A stretch of 64,000 nt of DNA from Vicingaceae bacterium (lineage in GTDB: Bacteria; Bacteroidota; Bacteroidia; Flavobacteriales_E; Vicingaceae). The notes beneath the pieces were generated by a model that ran no database searches, was not told the origin of the DNA, and saw only the letters and a list, made by a program, of their open reading frames with translations. Shown here piece by piece: positions 51,866-61,529 of this stretch. Made by a program: the position numbers and the translations under genes. The stretch covers positions 124,001 through 188,000 of the forward strand of contig JAOKCF010000004.1 in assembly GCA_028245195.1 (NCBI GenBank), in the 5' to 3' direction. Positions within the stretch are counted from its first letter, which is position 1. Each line of letters starts with the position of its first letter.

Positions 51866-54800
51866 TTTTCAATCTGGTTAAAGTACTCTGAAACTTTTAA
51901 TTTGTAATAAGAATTAAAGGCTGGAGGAAGTGTTCTCATCAATTCCATTTCCTGATCTTTTCGCTTATTATACTCAAAAAAGGTATTTGGGTTACGAGAA
52001 AGTTGCTCCACAGCTTCTGTGGCTTCCCTTTTTTCATCTTTTTCTCTCTCGTTTTCAGCCCTTTCTGATTCAAGCAAACGTGTCAAAATTTCTTCTTGTC
52101 GCAGCAGTGTTTCACTGGTAATCTGTTTATTAACGAGGTCCGTTTCGGTTTGCTCCATTAAGTCGCCTAATTTTTTCATGTTTCCACCACCCTGCCCATT
52201 ACTCTCTCCTATTTCTTCTTGTAATTTTTCTACCAATTTTCTTATAGCAGACTGTTTAGCAGACATTAGTGCTAATTCCTTACTCATTCCACCATTACCT
52301 TGTCCCGGTTTTCCTTGTCCGGGTTTTTGACCTTTCTTTCTTTCTCCTGGCTTACTTCCCTCTTCCATCGCTTTCTTCAGGGCTTCCATTTGTTTGTTTA
52401 ACTGTTGTTGAAGCGACTTTATATTTGATGGATTACTCCCCTTACCTGGCTTCGGCTTTCCGTTTCCGGGTTTTTTACATTTGCCATTACTTTGCATCAT
52501 AAATTGCTGCATTTGCTGAACAGAATTGTCAAGTAACAGAGCCAAGTTGTTTAAGGAGGTCATGGCTAATTGTTGCCGCTTTGAAGCCTGTGGTGTTCTT
52601 CTTTCTTGCAACTCCTCTATTGCCTTTTCCATGTTGAAGTTAACAGCGGTCATTTCTTGATTAATAGTCCGCGCAGCTTCAAGTTTTTGAATTCTTTTAC
52701 TCAAAGTAAACAACGAGTCCTCAACAATCTTAGAGTCGTCTTTAAGTTTTTTCTGTTGCTGCGCTAACTCCACATATCTTGGGTCGTTTCTACTCGTGTT
52801 GATGATCTTTTCCATCACCTCTTCTTGGTCGAAAGAAAGTTGAATTATGTTCTCTAAGAGAGCTCGTAGATCTTCCAAGTTTTCAGCATTGCTTTCAGAA
52901 GACATTTGCTGTTGCATTTCGCTGAGCTTTTGAGACAACTTATTCATTTTTTCGCCCGCATTTTGTTGTTCTTCACCAGCTTTTTTCTTGTTCTTTTTGC
53001 CCAATTCTTCAGAGCTTTCTTTCATGTCACCTTTAATGTCCTCCTCTAATTTTTTTGTATCTTCTAAATCGTTTGGGCGTTCCAATTCTTTGTTCTTTTT
53101 CTTGACATCCTCTAATTCTTTAGAAACCTCCTCCATCTTCTTATTTAGCTCATCTTGTTTTTTCTTATTTTCTTTAGCGTCAGTTTTTTTGTCTTCTGTT
53201 TCTTTTTTTAATTCTGCTTGCTCTTTCCTTAATTCATCAAGTTTTTCTTTTGCTTCTGCGAGCTGCTTTTCAACCTCTAATTGTTTGAAAAGTTCAAGAT
53301 TTCTATCCAGTTCTTTTTCTAATTCTTCATTGTTCAATTCCATTTGTTCTAGAGATTTTTGAACGTCGTCCTTCTTCATTTTCTCCATTATCTCCTCCAT
53401 TTCTCGCATCATTGCCTTCATTTCTTCGGTCATGACTTTTTCAAACATTTCTTGAAGTTGTCTTTGCTTTTCAAGCAGCGCTTCGTCTTGTTTCGAAAAC
53501 TTCTCTTGCATTTGATTATTATCCTTGTTTTGGCGTTGCAACTTTTCCATCGATTGCTGCACCTTCTTTTGTTTTTCAATTAGCGCTTGAACTTGCTTTT
53601 TCTCTTGGAAGCCAAGTTCTTTTTTATTCAATAGTTTTTCTTTTAAGGCGTCCAGGTCCTCCTTGATTTCTTTGGTGAGTTTGATGTTTTCTTCTAACTG
53701 CTTTTTAACCAATTCGTCTGTTTCTTTATTTTTTTTCGACAATTCTTCTTTTGTAGGAGCCTTATATTTAAATGTTTGTGTTCTTGTCGACTTGCTTCCA
53801 TTCACCCTATCGTTGTCCCAAATTTCAAAATAATACTCCACTTCATCTCCAGCCGCTAGCTGGTAATCTTCTAAATTTAAGGAATGGTAAAAATCTGTTG
53901 CGGGAAGCGCCAGGTTGATAGGAATGGGTTGTTTTTCAAACGTTCCAACGGAGTCGTCTTTACTCACGAATCTTCTGTAAAAATTTAATTGACTAAAGCC
54001 ATAATCATCTTTAACCAGCCCTTTGAAATATCTAATTTGCTGATTTGCTGAATCAATCTTAGTATCCACCTCTATGCTAGGGCGGGCGTCTGGGATTACA
54101 CTTATATTGTAAAAAACAGTATCTAAAAACTGCAAGTAATTGTTGGCAACACTTAGTCCATACTTTGCACTTCGCAAAAAGCGCTGCTCAAAAGCAAACT
54201 CGTCCTCGGCGCTTTTTACAAGAAGGCTAATTGTGTCAGCTCCAATGAAAGCGACATCATCTGTGTTTTCCGTGCTAAAGAACCATCTCACTTTTGTGCC
54301 CTGCGGAACGGTTATGTCACCTGTGTTTTCTAGTTCTCTCGGTTGTTTTTTTAGGTATTCAGGAAATTCAAAAGCTACTTTGAAATTAAGCAATTGAGGT
54401 TTTTCTAACGTGTTTATGTTATATAGTTTAGACTCAAACTCTCCATCGAATAGACTGAAGGCCATATCTTTTTGAAGGTTTTTAAACTCGTATTCGAAGT
54501 TATTTTTGCCTTTTTTACTCAGCAAAAACCTTTTTCCTTGGTAGATGACATTCAGTTGGTTTGGAATCTCTTCGCCAGTCAAGCTTATTTTTAACCTAAA
54601 GTCCTCGTTTTTAAAAGCGGTTAGGTTCTCGTTTTCTACGACGACTTGGTAAGGTGCTTTTTTGACAAACTCCTCATTGTAAGAAATAATCCGCTGTGTG
54701 CTATCTTTTATTACTTTAGGCTGAAAGGCGGCCAAACCTATTATTACCAATAACGGCACAAGTAAAAATTTCAAATACTTTTTATTCTCTTGGAAATTAA

Positions 54801-55254
54801 CTGCTGCTGCAAATGGAACAGGGTCGAGTTGCTCAATTTTTTGATTGATACTTGCAATTAGTAGGTCCGAAGAGCCATTTTCCGAAAGTTGTTGTAATTG
54901 GAGCGCATTACTTAGCTTATCGCTGACGTTTGAAAAGTGCAAACCAATAATAGAAGAAGCTTTTTCATGACTAATTCTTTTGCCGATCGAAATAATTTTT
55001 AACAAAGGAATAGCAATTAAAATACTGAAGACAGCCAGCAACATCATGGCGAACCCGAAAAACAAACCAGTTCGTACAGCAGAACCAAACTCTCCAAAAT
55101 ACTCCAAAATAACGATGCTTAAAAACAGAATAAAACTTAAACTTAAAAACAAAATTACTCCTCTAATTATTTGATTAACATAGAATTTACGAATAAACTC
55201 ATCCAGTTTTTGTAGTAAAGAATTAAAATTATTATCAGCCATATTTTGGTTCAT
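51862..55254 (-). CDS. DUF4175 family membrane-anchored coiled-coil protein
   Basis: An 1130-aa protein with two or three TM helices in the first 180 residues (RGVILFLSLSFILFLSIVILEYFG; RTGLFFGFAMMLLAVFSILIAIPLL; LLVPLLVIIGLAAFQP), a periplasmic beta-rich middle, then about 500 residues of Glu/Lys/Gln coiled coil and a Gly/Lys/Pro-rich stretch (KPGNGKPKPGKGSN; KGQKPGQGKPGQGNGG). This matches DUF4175, of unknown function. Length is typical. Start either ATG 55254 or ATG 55242. It opens the unit that runs to mnmG. The plus-strand frames in this region are composition artefacts of the coiled coil. Confidence 0.87.
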   Translation of the reverse strand: MNQNMADNNFNSLLQKLDEFIRKFYVNQIIRGVILFLSLSFILFLSIVILEYFGEFGSAVRTGLFFGFAMMLLAVFSILIAIPLLKIISIGKRISHEKASSIIGLHFSNVSDKLSNALQLQQLSENGSSDLLIASINQKIEQLDPVPFAAAVNFQENKKYLKFLLVPLLVIIGLAAFQPKVIKDSTQRIISYNEEFVKKAPYQVVVENENLTAFKNEDFRLKISLTGEEIPNQLNVIYQGKRFLLSKKGKNNFEYEFKNLQKDMAFSLFDGEFESKLYNINTLEKPQLLNFKVAFEFPEYLKKQPRELENTGDITVPQGTKVRWFFSTENTDDVAFIGADTISLLVKSAEDEFAFEQRFLRSAKYGLSVANNYLQFLDTVFYNISVIPDARPSIEVDTKIDSANQQIRYFKGLVKDDYGFSQLNFYRRFVSKDDSVGTFEKQPIPINLALPATDFYHSLNLEDYQLAAGDEVEYYFEIWDNDRVNGSKSTRTQTFKYKAPTKEELSKKNKETDELVKKQLEENIKLTKEIKEDLDALKEKLLNKKELGFQEKKQVQALIEKQKKVQQSMEKLQRQNKDNNQMQEKFSKQDEALLEKQRQLQEMFEKVMTEEMKAMMREMEEIMEKMKKDDVQKSLEQMELNNEELEKELDRNLELFKQLEVEKQLAEAKEKLDELRKEQAELKKETEDKKTDAKENKKKQDELNKKMEEVSKELEDVKKKNKELERPNDLEDTKKLEEDIKGDMKESSEELGKKNKKKAGEEQQNAGEKMNKLSQKLSEMQQQMSSESNAENLEDLRALLENIIQLSFDQEEVMEKIINTSRNDPRYVELAQQQKKLKDDSKIVEDSLFTLSKRIQKLEAARTINQEMTAVNFNMEKAIEELQERRTPQASKRQQLAMTSLNNLALLLDNSVQQMQQFMMQSNGKCKKPGNGKPKPGKGSNPSNIKSLQQQLNKQMEALKKAMEEGSKPGERKKGQKPGQGKPGQGNGGMSKELALMSAKQSAIRKLVEKLQEEIGESNGQGGGNMKKLGDLMEQTETDLVNKQITSETLLRQEEILTRLLESERAENEREKDEKREATEAVEQLSRNPNTFFEYNKRKDQEMELMRTLPPAFNSYYKLKVSEYFNQIEK

Positions 55255-55316
55255 TCAAGAATAAAAACGAAGACTTTATTTTACATTGAAATGAATATAT
55301 GAAGTTAAGCAAAAGT

Positions 55317-56222
55317 TTATTTCGAAAAACGCACTAAATTTCCCAAACCTAACTGCTGCCCTGAAGCTGATTTCAGACCCAAAGTTGTGCTATCATATTT
55401 AGTTGGAAAGCCCTCTATTTTGCGGAGTAAGTTTTGCAATTTCTGCATGGGTAACTTGGGAGAGTAAGTATTGAGAATAAAGAAATGTCTTTTTGGGTGA
55501 AGTAGCTGAACCGCGTCTTGCAAGAGCTCTTGCAGATCGTTTTCAATTTTCCAACGTTCGTTTTTGCTACCCAAACCAAAAGCCGGAGGATCCATAATAA
55601 TTCCTTGATATTTGTCGCCTCTACGAATTGCTTTTTTCACAAACTTTCTGGCATCTTCTAAAATCCAACGTATGTTTTCTACATTGTTTTTTTCTGCATT
55701 TTCTCTTCCCCAGTTTAACACCTGCTTTACCGAATCCACATTGGTAACATGAGCGCCGGACGCCGCTGCAACTATGCTGGCAGCTCCTGTGTAAGCGAAC
55801 AAATTTAATACCTTCACTTCACCTTTTAGTTTTATGAACTCCCGTTGCATAAACTTCCAATTCTCAGCTTGCTCTTGGAAGATTCCAATGTGTTTAAATG
55901 CAGTGATTTTTAAATTGAAACGCAGCTTAACGTCGTGGTATTCGTATTCTATTTCCCAACTTTCAGGAGCATTCGTTTTATTGGTCCAAGTTCCTTTCTT
56001 CCCTTTTTCTTCGTAAAAGTGCCAATCTGCCTTCTCCCATTCTCTTTTCGGAATGCGAATTGGCCACCCTGCTTCAGATTCTGGACGATCCACCACTAGC
56101 TTACCGAAACGCTCTAGTTTTCGTCTTCCACCACAGTCAAGCAATTCATAGTCAATTGCTGAGGATAGGGGAAGTATTTTAATTTCTTCCTTCTTTAGGG
56201 GGGATTTTTGTTGTGGGCGCAT
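55317..56222 (-). CDS. Class I SAM-dependent rRNA methyltransferase (RlmI/RlmK-like)
   Basis: A 301-aa methylase. The first 110 residues form the N-terminal domain (DYELLDCGGRRKLERFGKLVVDRPE). The catalytic Rossmann domain has VLNLFAYTGAASIVAAASGA (motif I), NVDSVKQVLNWGRENAEKN and the motif IV DPPAFGLGSKNERW, as in RlmI/RlmL-type m5C and m2G rRNA methyltransferases. It lacks the PUA domain of E. coli RlmI and is typical for Bacteroidota. It is divergent from gltX. The methylated base is not certain. Confidence 0.85.
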   Translation of the reverse strand: MRPQQKSPLKKEEIKILPLSSAIDYELLDCGGRRKLERFGKLVVDRPESEAGWPIRIPKREWEKADWHFYEEKGKKGTWTNKTNAPESWEIEYEYHDVKLRFNLKITAFKHIGIFQEQAENWKFMQREFIKLKGEVKVLNLFAYTGAASIVAAASGAHVTNVDSVKQVLNWGRENAEKNNVENIRWILEDARKFVKKAIRRGDKYQGIIMDPPAFGLGSKNERWKIENDLQELLQDAVQLLHPKRHFFILNTYSPKLPMQKLQNLLRKIEGFPTKYDSTTLGLKSASGQQLGLGNLVRFSK

Positions 56223-56260
56223 TTCCTTGCAAACATAATCAATATGCCCGCTTACTTTTT

Positions 56261-56268
56261 TACCTTTG
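56261..56268 (+). promoter_or_regulatory. Bacteroidota-type -7 box (TACCTTTG) for gltX
   Basis: TACCTTTG matches TAnnTTTG and lies 24 nt before the gltX ATG. No -33 element is clear. Confidence 0.5.
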
Positions 56269-56292
56269 CGCCCTTAAAATAAAAGCATAAGA

Positions 56293-57831
56293 ATGGAGAG
56301 AAAAGTAAGAGTTCGTTTTGCACCAAGCCCGACAGGACCGCTGCACATGGGTGGCGTTAGAACAGCCTTGTATAACTATCTTTTTGCGAAAAAGCACAAT
56401 GGCGATTTTTTATTGAGGATTGAAGACACGGATCAAACGAGATATGTGCCTGGAGCTGAAGAGTACATTCAAGAGTCATTGAAGTGGTGTGGATTTCTAC
56501 CAAACGAAGGCTTCGGAGTAGGAGGAGATGTAGGACCTTACAAGCAATCTGAAAGAAAAAAGTCTGGGTTATACAAAAAATATGCGCAACAATTATTAGA
56601 AGCTGATAAAGCGTATTATGCTTTTGATACTCCCGAAGAGTTAGACCAAATGCGAGAGGATTTGAAAAAAGCGGGAGTTGCTGCACCTCAATACAATGCC
56701 ATTTCAAGAATGCGCATGAAAAACTCTATTTCTCTTTCGGCTGAAGAGGTTGAAAAAAGAATGGCAAATGGAGATCCTTATGTAATTAGAATAAAGATTC
56801 CACGAAATGAAGAAATTAAATTTAAAGATTTGATTCGTGGGTGGGTATCGGTTCAAACGTCCCACTTAGACGATAAGGTATTGTACAAATCTGACGGTAT
56901 GCCAACCTACCATTTGGCAAACATAGTAGATGACCATTTAATGAATATTTCTCATGTAATTCGTGGAGAAGAATGGTTGCCATCGGCACCACTTCACATT
57001 TATTTATACGAGGCTTTTGGTTGGTCAGATTCGATGCCAGAATTTGCGCACTTGCCTTTATTGTTGAAACCTGATGGAAATGGAAAGTTGAGCAAAAGAG
57101 ATGGAGATCGTTTAGGTTTTCCTGTTTTTCCACTAGAATGGAAAGATCCTGCATCCGGAGAGACTTCTTCAGGATACCGAGAGAAGGGATATTTCCCTGA
57201 GGCATTCATAAATATTTTAGCCTTTTTAGGATGGAATCCTGGAACAAGTAAGGAGTTATTTTCATTAGAAGAGTTAGCCGAAGCGTTTTCTTTGGAAAGA
57301 GTTGGAAAAGCAGGATCGAAATTTGACCCTGATAAAGCGAGCTGGTTTCAGCAGCAGTATTTGAGAGGGAAGGATGATGCTGTCTTAGCCAAACTATTGA
57401 AACAAGGTTACAGTGACCTCGATGTTGTTAAACCTGCCGATGAAAATTTTTTAACTGGCGTATGTGGAATGATGAAGGAAAGAGCAACTTTCTTAGCAGA
57501 TATTCCTGTGGAAGGGGCTTATTTTTTTGCTGCTCCAACGGAGTTTGATGAAAAAACCACTCGAAAAAAGTGGAAAGACGGAAGTAGGGAATTGATGACA
57601 GAATGGATTGCGGAATTTGCTAAAATTGAAGAGTACACCACCGAAACAATTGAGCATACTTTTAAGAGCTTTCTAGAAGTTAAGGAAAAAGGCATTGGAG
57701 CAGTTTTGCCGTTATTTAGGTTGTTGGTTACTGGAAAAGGAATGGGTCCATCTATGTTTTCAATTGCAGAATTATTAGGCAAAGAAGAAACCTTGGCCAG
57801 AATGGAAGCAGGAATTAAAACGTTGGGCTAA
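56293..57831 (+). CDS. gltX: Glutamate--tRNA ligase
   Basis: A 512-aa class I synthetase charging tRNA-Glu. It starts VRVRFAPSPTGPLHMGGVRTALYNYL with the HIGH-type motif (HMGG), has DTDQTRYVPGAEEYI, LPLLLKPDGNGKLSKRDGD (KMSKS variant KLSKR) and an all-helical anticodon-binding C-terminus. Full length. folB starts on its stop codon (TAATG, 1-nt overlap), so the two are coupled. Confidence 0.97.
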   Translation: MERKVRVRFAPSPTGPLHMGGVRTALYNYLFAKKHNGDFLLRIEDTDQTRYVPGAEEYIQESLKWCGFLPNEGFGVGGDVGPYKQSERKKSGLYKKYAQQLLEADKAYYAFDTPEELDQMREDLKKAGVAAPQYNAISRMRMKNSISLSAEEVEKRMANGDPYVIRIKIPRNEEIKFKDLIRGWVSVQTSHLDDKVLYKSDGMPTYHLANIVDDHLMNISHVIRGEEWLPSAPLHIYLYEAFGWSDSMPEFAHLPLLLKPDGNGKLSKRDGDRLGFPVFPLEWKDPASGETSSGYREKGYFPEAFINILAFLGWNPGTSKELFSLEELAEAFSLERVGKAGSKFDPDKASWFQQQYLRGKDDAVLAKLLKQGYSDLDVVKPADENFLTGVCGMMKERATFLADIPVEGAYFFAAPTEFDEKTTRKKWKDGSRELMTEWIAEFAKIEEYTTETIEHTFKSFLEVKEKGIGAVLPLFRLLVTGKGMGPSMFSIAELLGKEETLARMEAGIKTLG

Positions 57832-58181
57832 TGCATAAGGTATTAATTGAAAATGCAATTTTTCATGCTTATCATGGTGTTTTTGAAGAAGAAACCATTG
57901 TTGGAGGAAAGTTTGAGGTGAACATTGAAATGGAAACAGACTTTAGCAAGAGTGCTAAAACTGATGAGCTAAATGGAACGATTGATTATTCAGCAGTGTA
58001 TCGATTGGTAGAACAAGAAATGAAGATCCCTTCCAAGTTGATTGAGCATGTTGGTCAGAGAATTGTGAATGCGTTGTATGAAAACTTCAGTACTATACAG
58101 TTTATTAGGCTTAAAATCAGCAAACTTAACCCACCCATTAAAGCCACTATAGAAAAGGTGAGCATTGTAATAGAGGAATAA
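57831..58181 (+). CDS. folB: Dihydroneopterin aldolase
   Basis: A 116-aa folate-pathway enzyme that splits dihydroneopterin to hydroxymethyl-dihydropterin and glycolaldehyde. Blocks include IENAIFHAYHGVFEEETIVGGKF (with the catalytic Tyr/His region), DELNGTIDYSAVYRLVEQEM, LIEHVGQRIVNALYE and the C-terminal RLKISKLNPPIKATIE. Normal length. It overlaps gltX by one base and precedes tRNA-Cys. Confidence 0.95.
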   Translation: MHKVLIENAIFHAYHGVFEEETIVGGKFEVNIEMETDFSKSAKTDELNGTIDYSAVYRLVEQEMKIPSKLIEHVGQRIVNALYENFSTIQFIRLKISKLNPPIKATIEKVSIVIEE

Positions 58182-58237
58182 GAGTAAAACTAGAATTAAG
58201 CAGTTCAAATTGTTTAATTTTGGATATCCTATAAAAA

Positions 58238-58308
58238 GGTCTCGTGGCCGAGTGGCTAGGCAGTGGTCTGCAAAACCATCTACAGCGGTTCGAATCCGCT
58301 CGAGACCT
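58238..58308 (+). tRNA. tRNA-Cys (anticodon GCA)
   Basis: A 71-nt cloverleaf: acceptor GGTCTCG/CGAGACC (perfect), anticodon loop TCTGCAAAA with anticodon GCA, T arm with TTCGAAT, discriminator T as expected for Cys. CCA is not encoded. A terminator follows. Confidence 0.95.
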
Positions 58309-58314
58309 CAAAAT

Positions 58315-58354
58315 TAAACCCTAAGCAACTAATTTCAAGTTGCTTAGGGTTTTT
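58315..58354 (+). terminator. Intrinsic terminator after tRNA-Cys
   Basis: AAACCCTAAGCAACT pairs with AGTTGCTTAGGGTTT around a 7-nt AATTTCA loop and is followed by T-rich DNA. Confidence 0.9.
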
Positions 58355-58546
58355 CGTTTAAGAAACTACACCACACTATACACCACCTTTTAACGATTGC
58401 CCATATTCTTGTATTTAATTCGTTCTTTTTAGTGTGCGAAAAACAATTGAATCATTACTAACTTAGCAAAAGAGTTAAAAATATGGATGGTAATATGTCA
58501 TCAACAGTAATAGACGAAGAAGTACTCTTCGAAAATTAGATTAGAC
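58355..58546. other. Intergenic gap without recognised features
   Basis: I see no ORF or RNA gene in this short stretch. Confidence 0.4.
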
Positions 58547-58723
58547 TTAGCTATCTAATTTAGTCAAATCTATTTCATCAAGATACGGCTGTAAGGGTTC
58601 AATACTTTTAAAGGTTTTTATTTTCTCTATTTGGTTGGTATCGTTCTTTAAATGAACCTCAGCATAAAAATCAAATAATTTGTAAAGGGATAAACCAAAA
58701 TTTTGTTCTATTCTATTGGTCAA
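58547..58723 (-). CDS. Possible small ORF or C-terminal remnant, 58 aa
   Basis: From a TTG at 58723 the minus strand gives 58 codons to TAA at 58547: LTNRIEQNFGLSLYKLFDFYAEV, then HLKNDTNQIEKIKTF and a tidy end QPYLDEIDLTKLDS. The sequence looks coding (balanced polar/hydrophobic pattern) and is AT-rich, but there is no ATG and nothing I can recognise. It may be a truncated 3' end of a lost gene. Its start overlaps the beginning of the plus-strand membrane protein gene. Confidence 0.3.
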   Translation of the reverse strand: MTNRIEQNFGLSLYKLFDFYAEVHLKNDTNQIEKIKTFKSIEPLQPYLDEIDLTKLDS

Positions 58724-58951
58724 AAAAACGGCATCACTGAAAACAATGCCTTTTATCAGTATTCGATAGCCAAAAACATGTTTCGATTAATCAACTTGGC
58801 CATTGCAATTACCTTTTCTTATTTGAGTAGCAAATCGGTTAATAATGCGTTGAATGGTAAAACAGATTTAGATGCTTGGATGACACCCGTTATTCTTGTT
58901 GTTATTTTCGCCCCACTTGCTTATTATCTGTTTAAATTAGCCAAGAAATAG
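58703..58951 (+). CDS. Small membrane protein, 82 aa (may start at 58778)
   Basis: The frame opens at a TTG (58703) and gives 82 residues; the internal ATG 58778 would give 57 (FRLINLAIAITFSYLSSKS, then PVILVVIFAPLAYYLFKLAKK). Two TM helices and a short loop make a small integral membrane protein. No family is recognised. It lies 8 nt before the pabA gene and may be co-transcribed with it. Confidence 0.5.
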   Translation: MFYSIGQKNGITENNAFYQYSIAKNMFRLINLAIAITFSYLSSKSVNNALNGKTDLDAWMTPVILVVIFAPLAYYLFKLAKK

Positions 58952-58959
58952 CTACTTGA

Positions 58960-59535
58960 ATGAAAATTTTATTAATAGATAATTATGACTCATTTACCTA
59001 CAATCTTTTTCATTTTTTAGATGAGTTGAATGAGGGTGGAGTTGAGGTAGTTCGAAACGATGAGTTGGACTTAGACAAGGTTCAAAATTTCGGCCGAGTT
59101 GTTCTTTCTCCGGGACCAGGGTTGCCGAAAGATGCTGGCAAACTGATGGGGTTTTTGAAACACTACGCTACCGATATCCCTATTTTAGGTGTTTGTTTAG
59201 GGCAGCAAGCCATAGCGGAGCACTTTGGAATGAAGTTAAAAAACTTGTCGGAAGTAGTGCACGGTCAGTCGCGAAAGATTAACGTTCTAGAAGCCAACAG
59301 TGGGTTATTTAAAAACCTTCCATCAGAAATGATGGTGGGCCGTTATCATTCTTGGGTAATTGAACCCGAAACAATTTCTGAACATTTTCAAGTCACCTCA
59401 ACTGATGAGGACGGAAACATTATGTCTATTCAACATAAGAATCTGCCAATATATGCTGTCCAATTTCATCCAGAAAGCGTCTTGACGCCTCAAGGGAAAG
59501 AAATAGTAAAAAATTGGTTAGACGCAAAAGCTTAA
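58960..59535 (+). CDS. pabA: Aminodeoxychorismate/anthranilate synthase glutamine amidotransferase subunit
   Basis: A 191-aa class I glutamine amidotransferase giving ammonia to the chorismate-using subunit for p-aminobenzoate or anthranilate. Visible: LLIDNYDSFTYNLFHFL at the start, VLSPGPGLPKD, the nucleophile Cys in ILGVCLGQQAIAEHFG, and the His-Glu pair in AVQFHPESVLTPQG. Whether it is trpG or pabA cannot be decided from sequence; folB (folate) nearby slightly favours the pabA role, though the genes are not in one operon. No pabB/trpE is in the window. Confidence 0.93.
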   Translation: MKILLIDNYDSFTYNLFHFLDELNEGGVEVVRNDELDLDKVQNFGRVVLSPGPGLPKDAGKLMGFLKHYATDIPILGVCLGQQAIAEHFGMKLKNLSEVVHGQSRKINVLEANSGLFKNLPSEMMVGRYHSWVIEPETISEHFQVTSTDEDGNIMSIQHKNLPIYAVQFHPESVLTPQGKEIVKNWLDAKA

Positions 59536-59659
59536 CATCTAAGCATTTCGCAAAATGAGACAATTTGTTTGGTGTCAAATCATGAGTTGACACCAACTAA
59601 ACATGATTTGCTACTTCTGAGTTTCTTTAATCGGGTTCTTTTGCTGAGAACATAAAAAC
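59536..59659. other. Intergenic gap without recognised features
   Basis: No ORF or RNA gene is visible. An inverted repeat, GGTGTCAA...TTGACACC (about 59571-59594), is present and may be a terminator-like structure of pabA. Confidence 0.4.
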
Positions 59660-60253
59660 ATAAAAATTTACGACGCTTGCATTTATAGTTACCTTATTGT
59701 TAAGCGCCTGCTCAAATTATCAAATGTGAATTCAAATTCCTTCAAAAGAAAGAATCGTTTTAGACTACCCCAACTATGACGTTTAAATGGCAGGACTTCA
59801 AAATTGTTCCCTTACGACTTTAGATATAAAGGTAGTTTCTAATAAGGGCGACGAGAAAGTGCGAAGCTTTGGCTTAGGAGCAACGGCTAAGGAAAGGGTA
59901 ATGGTAGAAAAAAACCATTTGTTGTTGTCGAACAATGGAAGTCAAACCATAAAACTGAGTGTAAGTATTGTGGAGGCTGAAAGACGTAAACAACCTAAAA
60001 AACCCCTGTATAAATTTTTCACTTTAGAAAACAAAAGTGCGAAAAGTATTTCCCTAATTAGGCCTAATGTTATGAATCCTAACTTATCACCTTTTCAAAG
60101 AGCGCAGTAGACTTAAAGATGGGACAAGAAATTTTATTTCGCGCTGGATTTAAGAAATATGTTTTATTAACGGTAGACGAATCGATTAACAATGGCGACT
60201 TGTTGAATGTTGGCGAAATCTTGTCACAACGAAAGGAGGAATTAGGCTCGTAG
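59660..60253 (+). pseudogene. Decayed lipoprotein gene of unknown function
   Basis: One frame gives a lipoprotein signal (FTTLAFIVTLLLSAC, lipobox LSAC) whose ATG has been lost (the codon before KFTT reads TAA). TGA follows after NYQM and TAA at YPNYDV-stop; then a long run (MAGLQNCSLTTLDIKVV, RSFGLGATAKERVMVEKN, ISLIRPNVMNPNLSPF) ends where a T-run near 60098 seems one base short. In the next frame the protein ends as SKSAVDLKMGQEILF, YVLLTVDESI and LNVGEILSQRKEELGS. The pieces fit one lipoprotein of about 190 aa. The family is unknown to me. Confidence 0.7.
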
Positions 60254-60343
60254 AAAATAATTATTTCAATCAGTTAAGCGATTTGGTGAAGTTTGCACAA
60301 GCATATTTTCATTAAATTGCTTTCTTTCATAGGCGCAAACTTT

Positions 60344-61446
60344 ATGACAATTTAGACAACTCCGCTTCAGTTTGGTTATTTCTTCTCTTTAGCAATGGCT
60401 CTTTTATTTTGGTGGAGATCTGCTCGCGAAGAACGTTTATCTGATCGTTTTTTGAGGTGGGGAATGTTTTTTATTGCCATACAACTACAAGACTACACTT
60501 TTGGAGGAATTAATTTGCTTTGGACAGAGCTACATGGTTTTCCTCGTGGAGGCGATTTACTTTTTGGGCCGGCTGTTCATCTTTACTTAAAAAGTCAAAC
60601 GAACAGCAGTTTCAAGTTGAGTAAAGTTCATCTTATTCATTTGGTTCCATGAGCCGTCTATTTTTTGGTTGAATTTTCTGTTTTTGCGGCTGGGAATGAA
60701 TCGGTATTGAAGTTTCAAAACTCAACTCTTAGCGATGTTTTAGAAGTAATTCACTACGTTGTCCGAATTATTTTATTGACCTATTATTTATGGTCCAGTT
60801 TAAAGATTTACAAAAGCTACAAAGCTTGGAGTCTTGATCAATTTTCTAATATTGAGACTATTTCCTTTCGTTGGTTCCGAAATTTTATATACTTCATGAT
60901 TTCATGGCTTGTTTGCCTAGAAATTTTGTTTGTATTAGATGAGATATTAGAACTGTCATTCTATCAAGATTGGTGGTGGAATTTACCGCTAGTTTTAACT
61001 GCGTTTTATGTTGGTCTTCAGGGTTATTCTCAACCTCAGCCGAAGCGCATTTTATTTAGCCTCAATTTGGCCAAAACCAAAGCGCTGCCAGCATTAGAAA
61101 CCGGTAAGGTGTTGGTTTAAAAAGAATGGAACCGAAAGATAGATGAGAACAACTACTACCTTCAACCAGAATTAACGTTGAACGATCTTGTTCGTCAATT
61201 GCATGAAAACCTTAGGGAATTATCAAATGCGATAAAACAAGAATATGGCGTGAACTTTAATGATTTTATAAATCAAAAAAGAGTTGTAGCATTTGAACAA
61301 AGAATTGCAGTAAATGACCAACAGCAATTTACGTTACTATCGTTGGCGTATGAGTCAGGCTTCAATTCTAAAGCAACGTTTCATCGGGCATTTAAAAAAA
61401 CACAAAAGGGTTACCCCAAAAGAGTTTTTTGAGAAATTCAAGTAAA
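60344..61446 (+). pseudogene. Decayed AraC-family regulator with N-terminal membrane domain
   Basis: From ATG 60344 the frame reads MTI then TAG, then a multi-TM sensor domain (LQFGYFFSLAMALLFWW, FVFRWFRNFIYF-like SFRWFRNFIYFMISWLVC), broken by TGA after IHLVP where a Trp is expected, and by TAA after GKVLV. The AraC DNA-binding domain follows: LTLNDLVRQLHENLRELSNAIK, FNDFINQKRV and SLAYESGFNSKATFHRAFKK. The last 10 codons (VTPKEFFEKFK) are one frame off. Four lesions in one gene; the layout is that of 7TM-type AraC regulators known in Bacteroidota. Dead. Confidence 0.8.
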
Positions 61447-61529
61447 GGAAGTGTAACATTTGGTCATAAAAAACGCATGCCCACTTTGCTTCATCGAGCA
61501 TAGTGTGACAAGGTTATTTTTTTATATTC

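Noticed and set aside
51930-53583. Plus-strand Ser/Phe/Leu-rich reading frames opposite DUF4175
   Set aside because: They are antisense to a Lys/Glu coiled coil; the composition is explained by the codons of the real gene.
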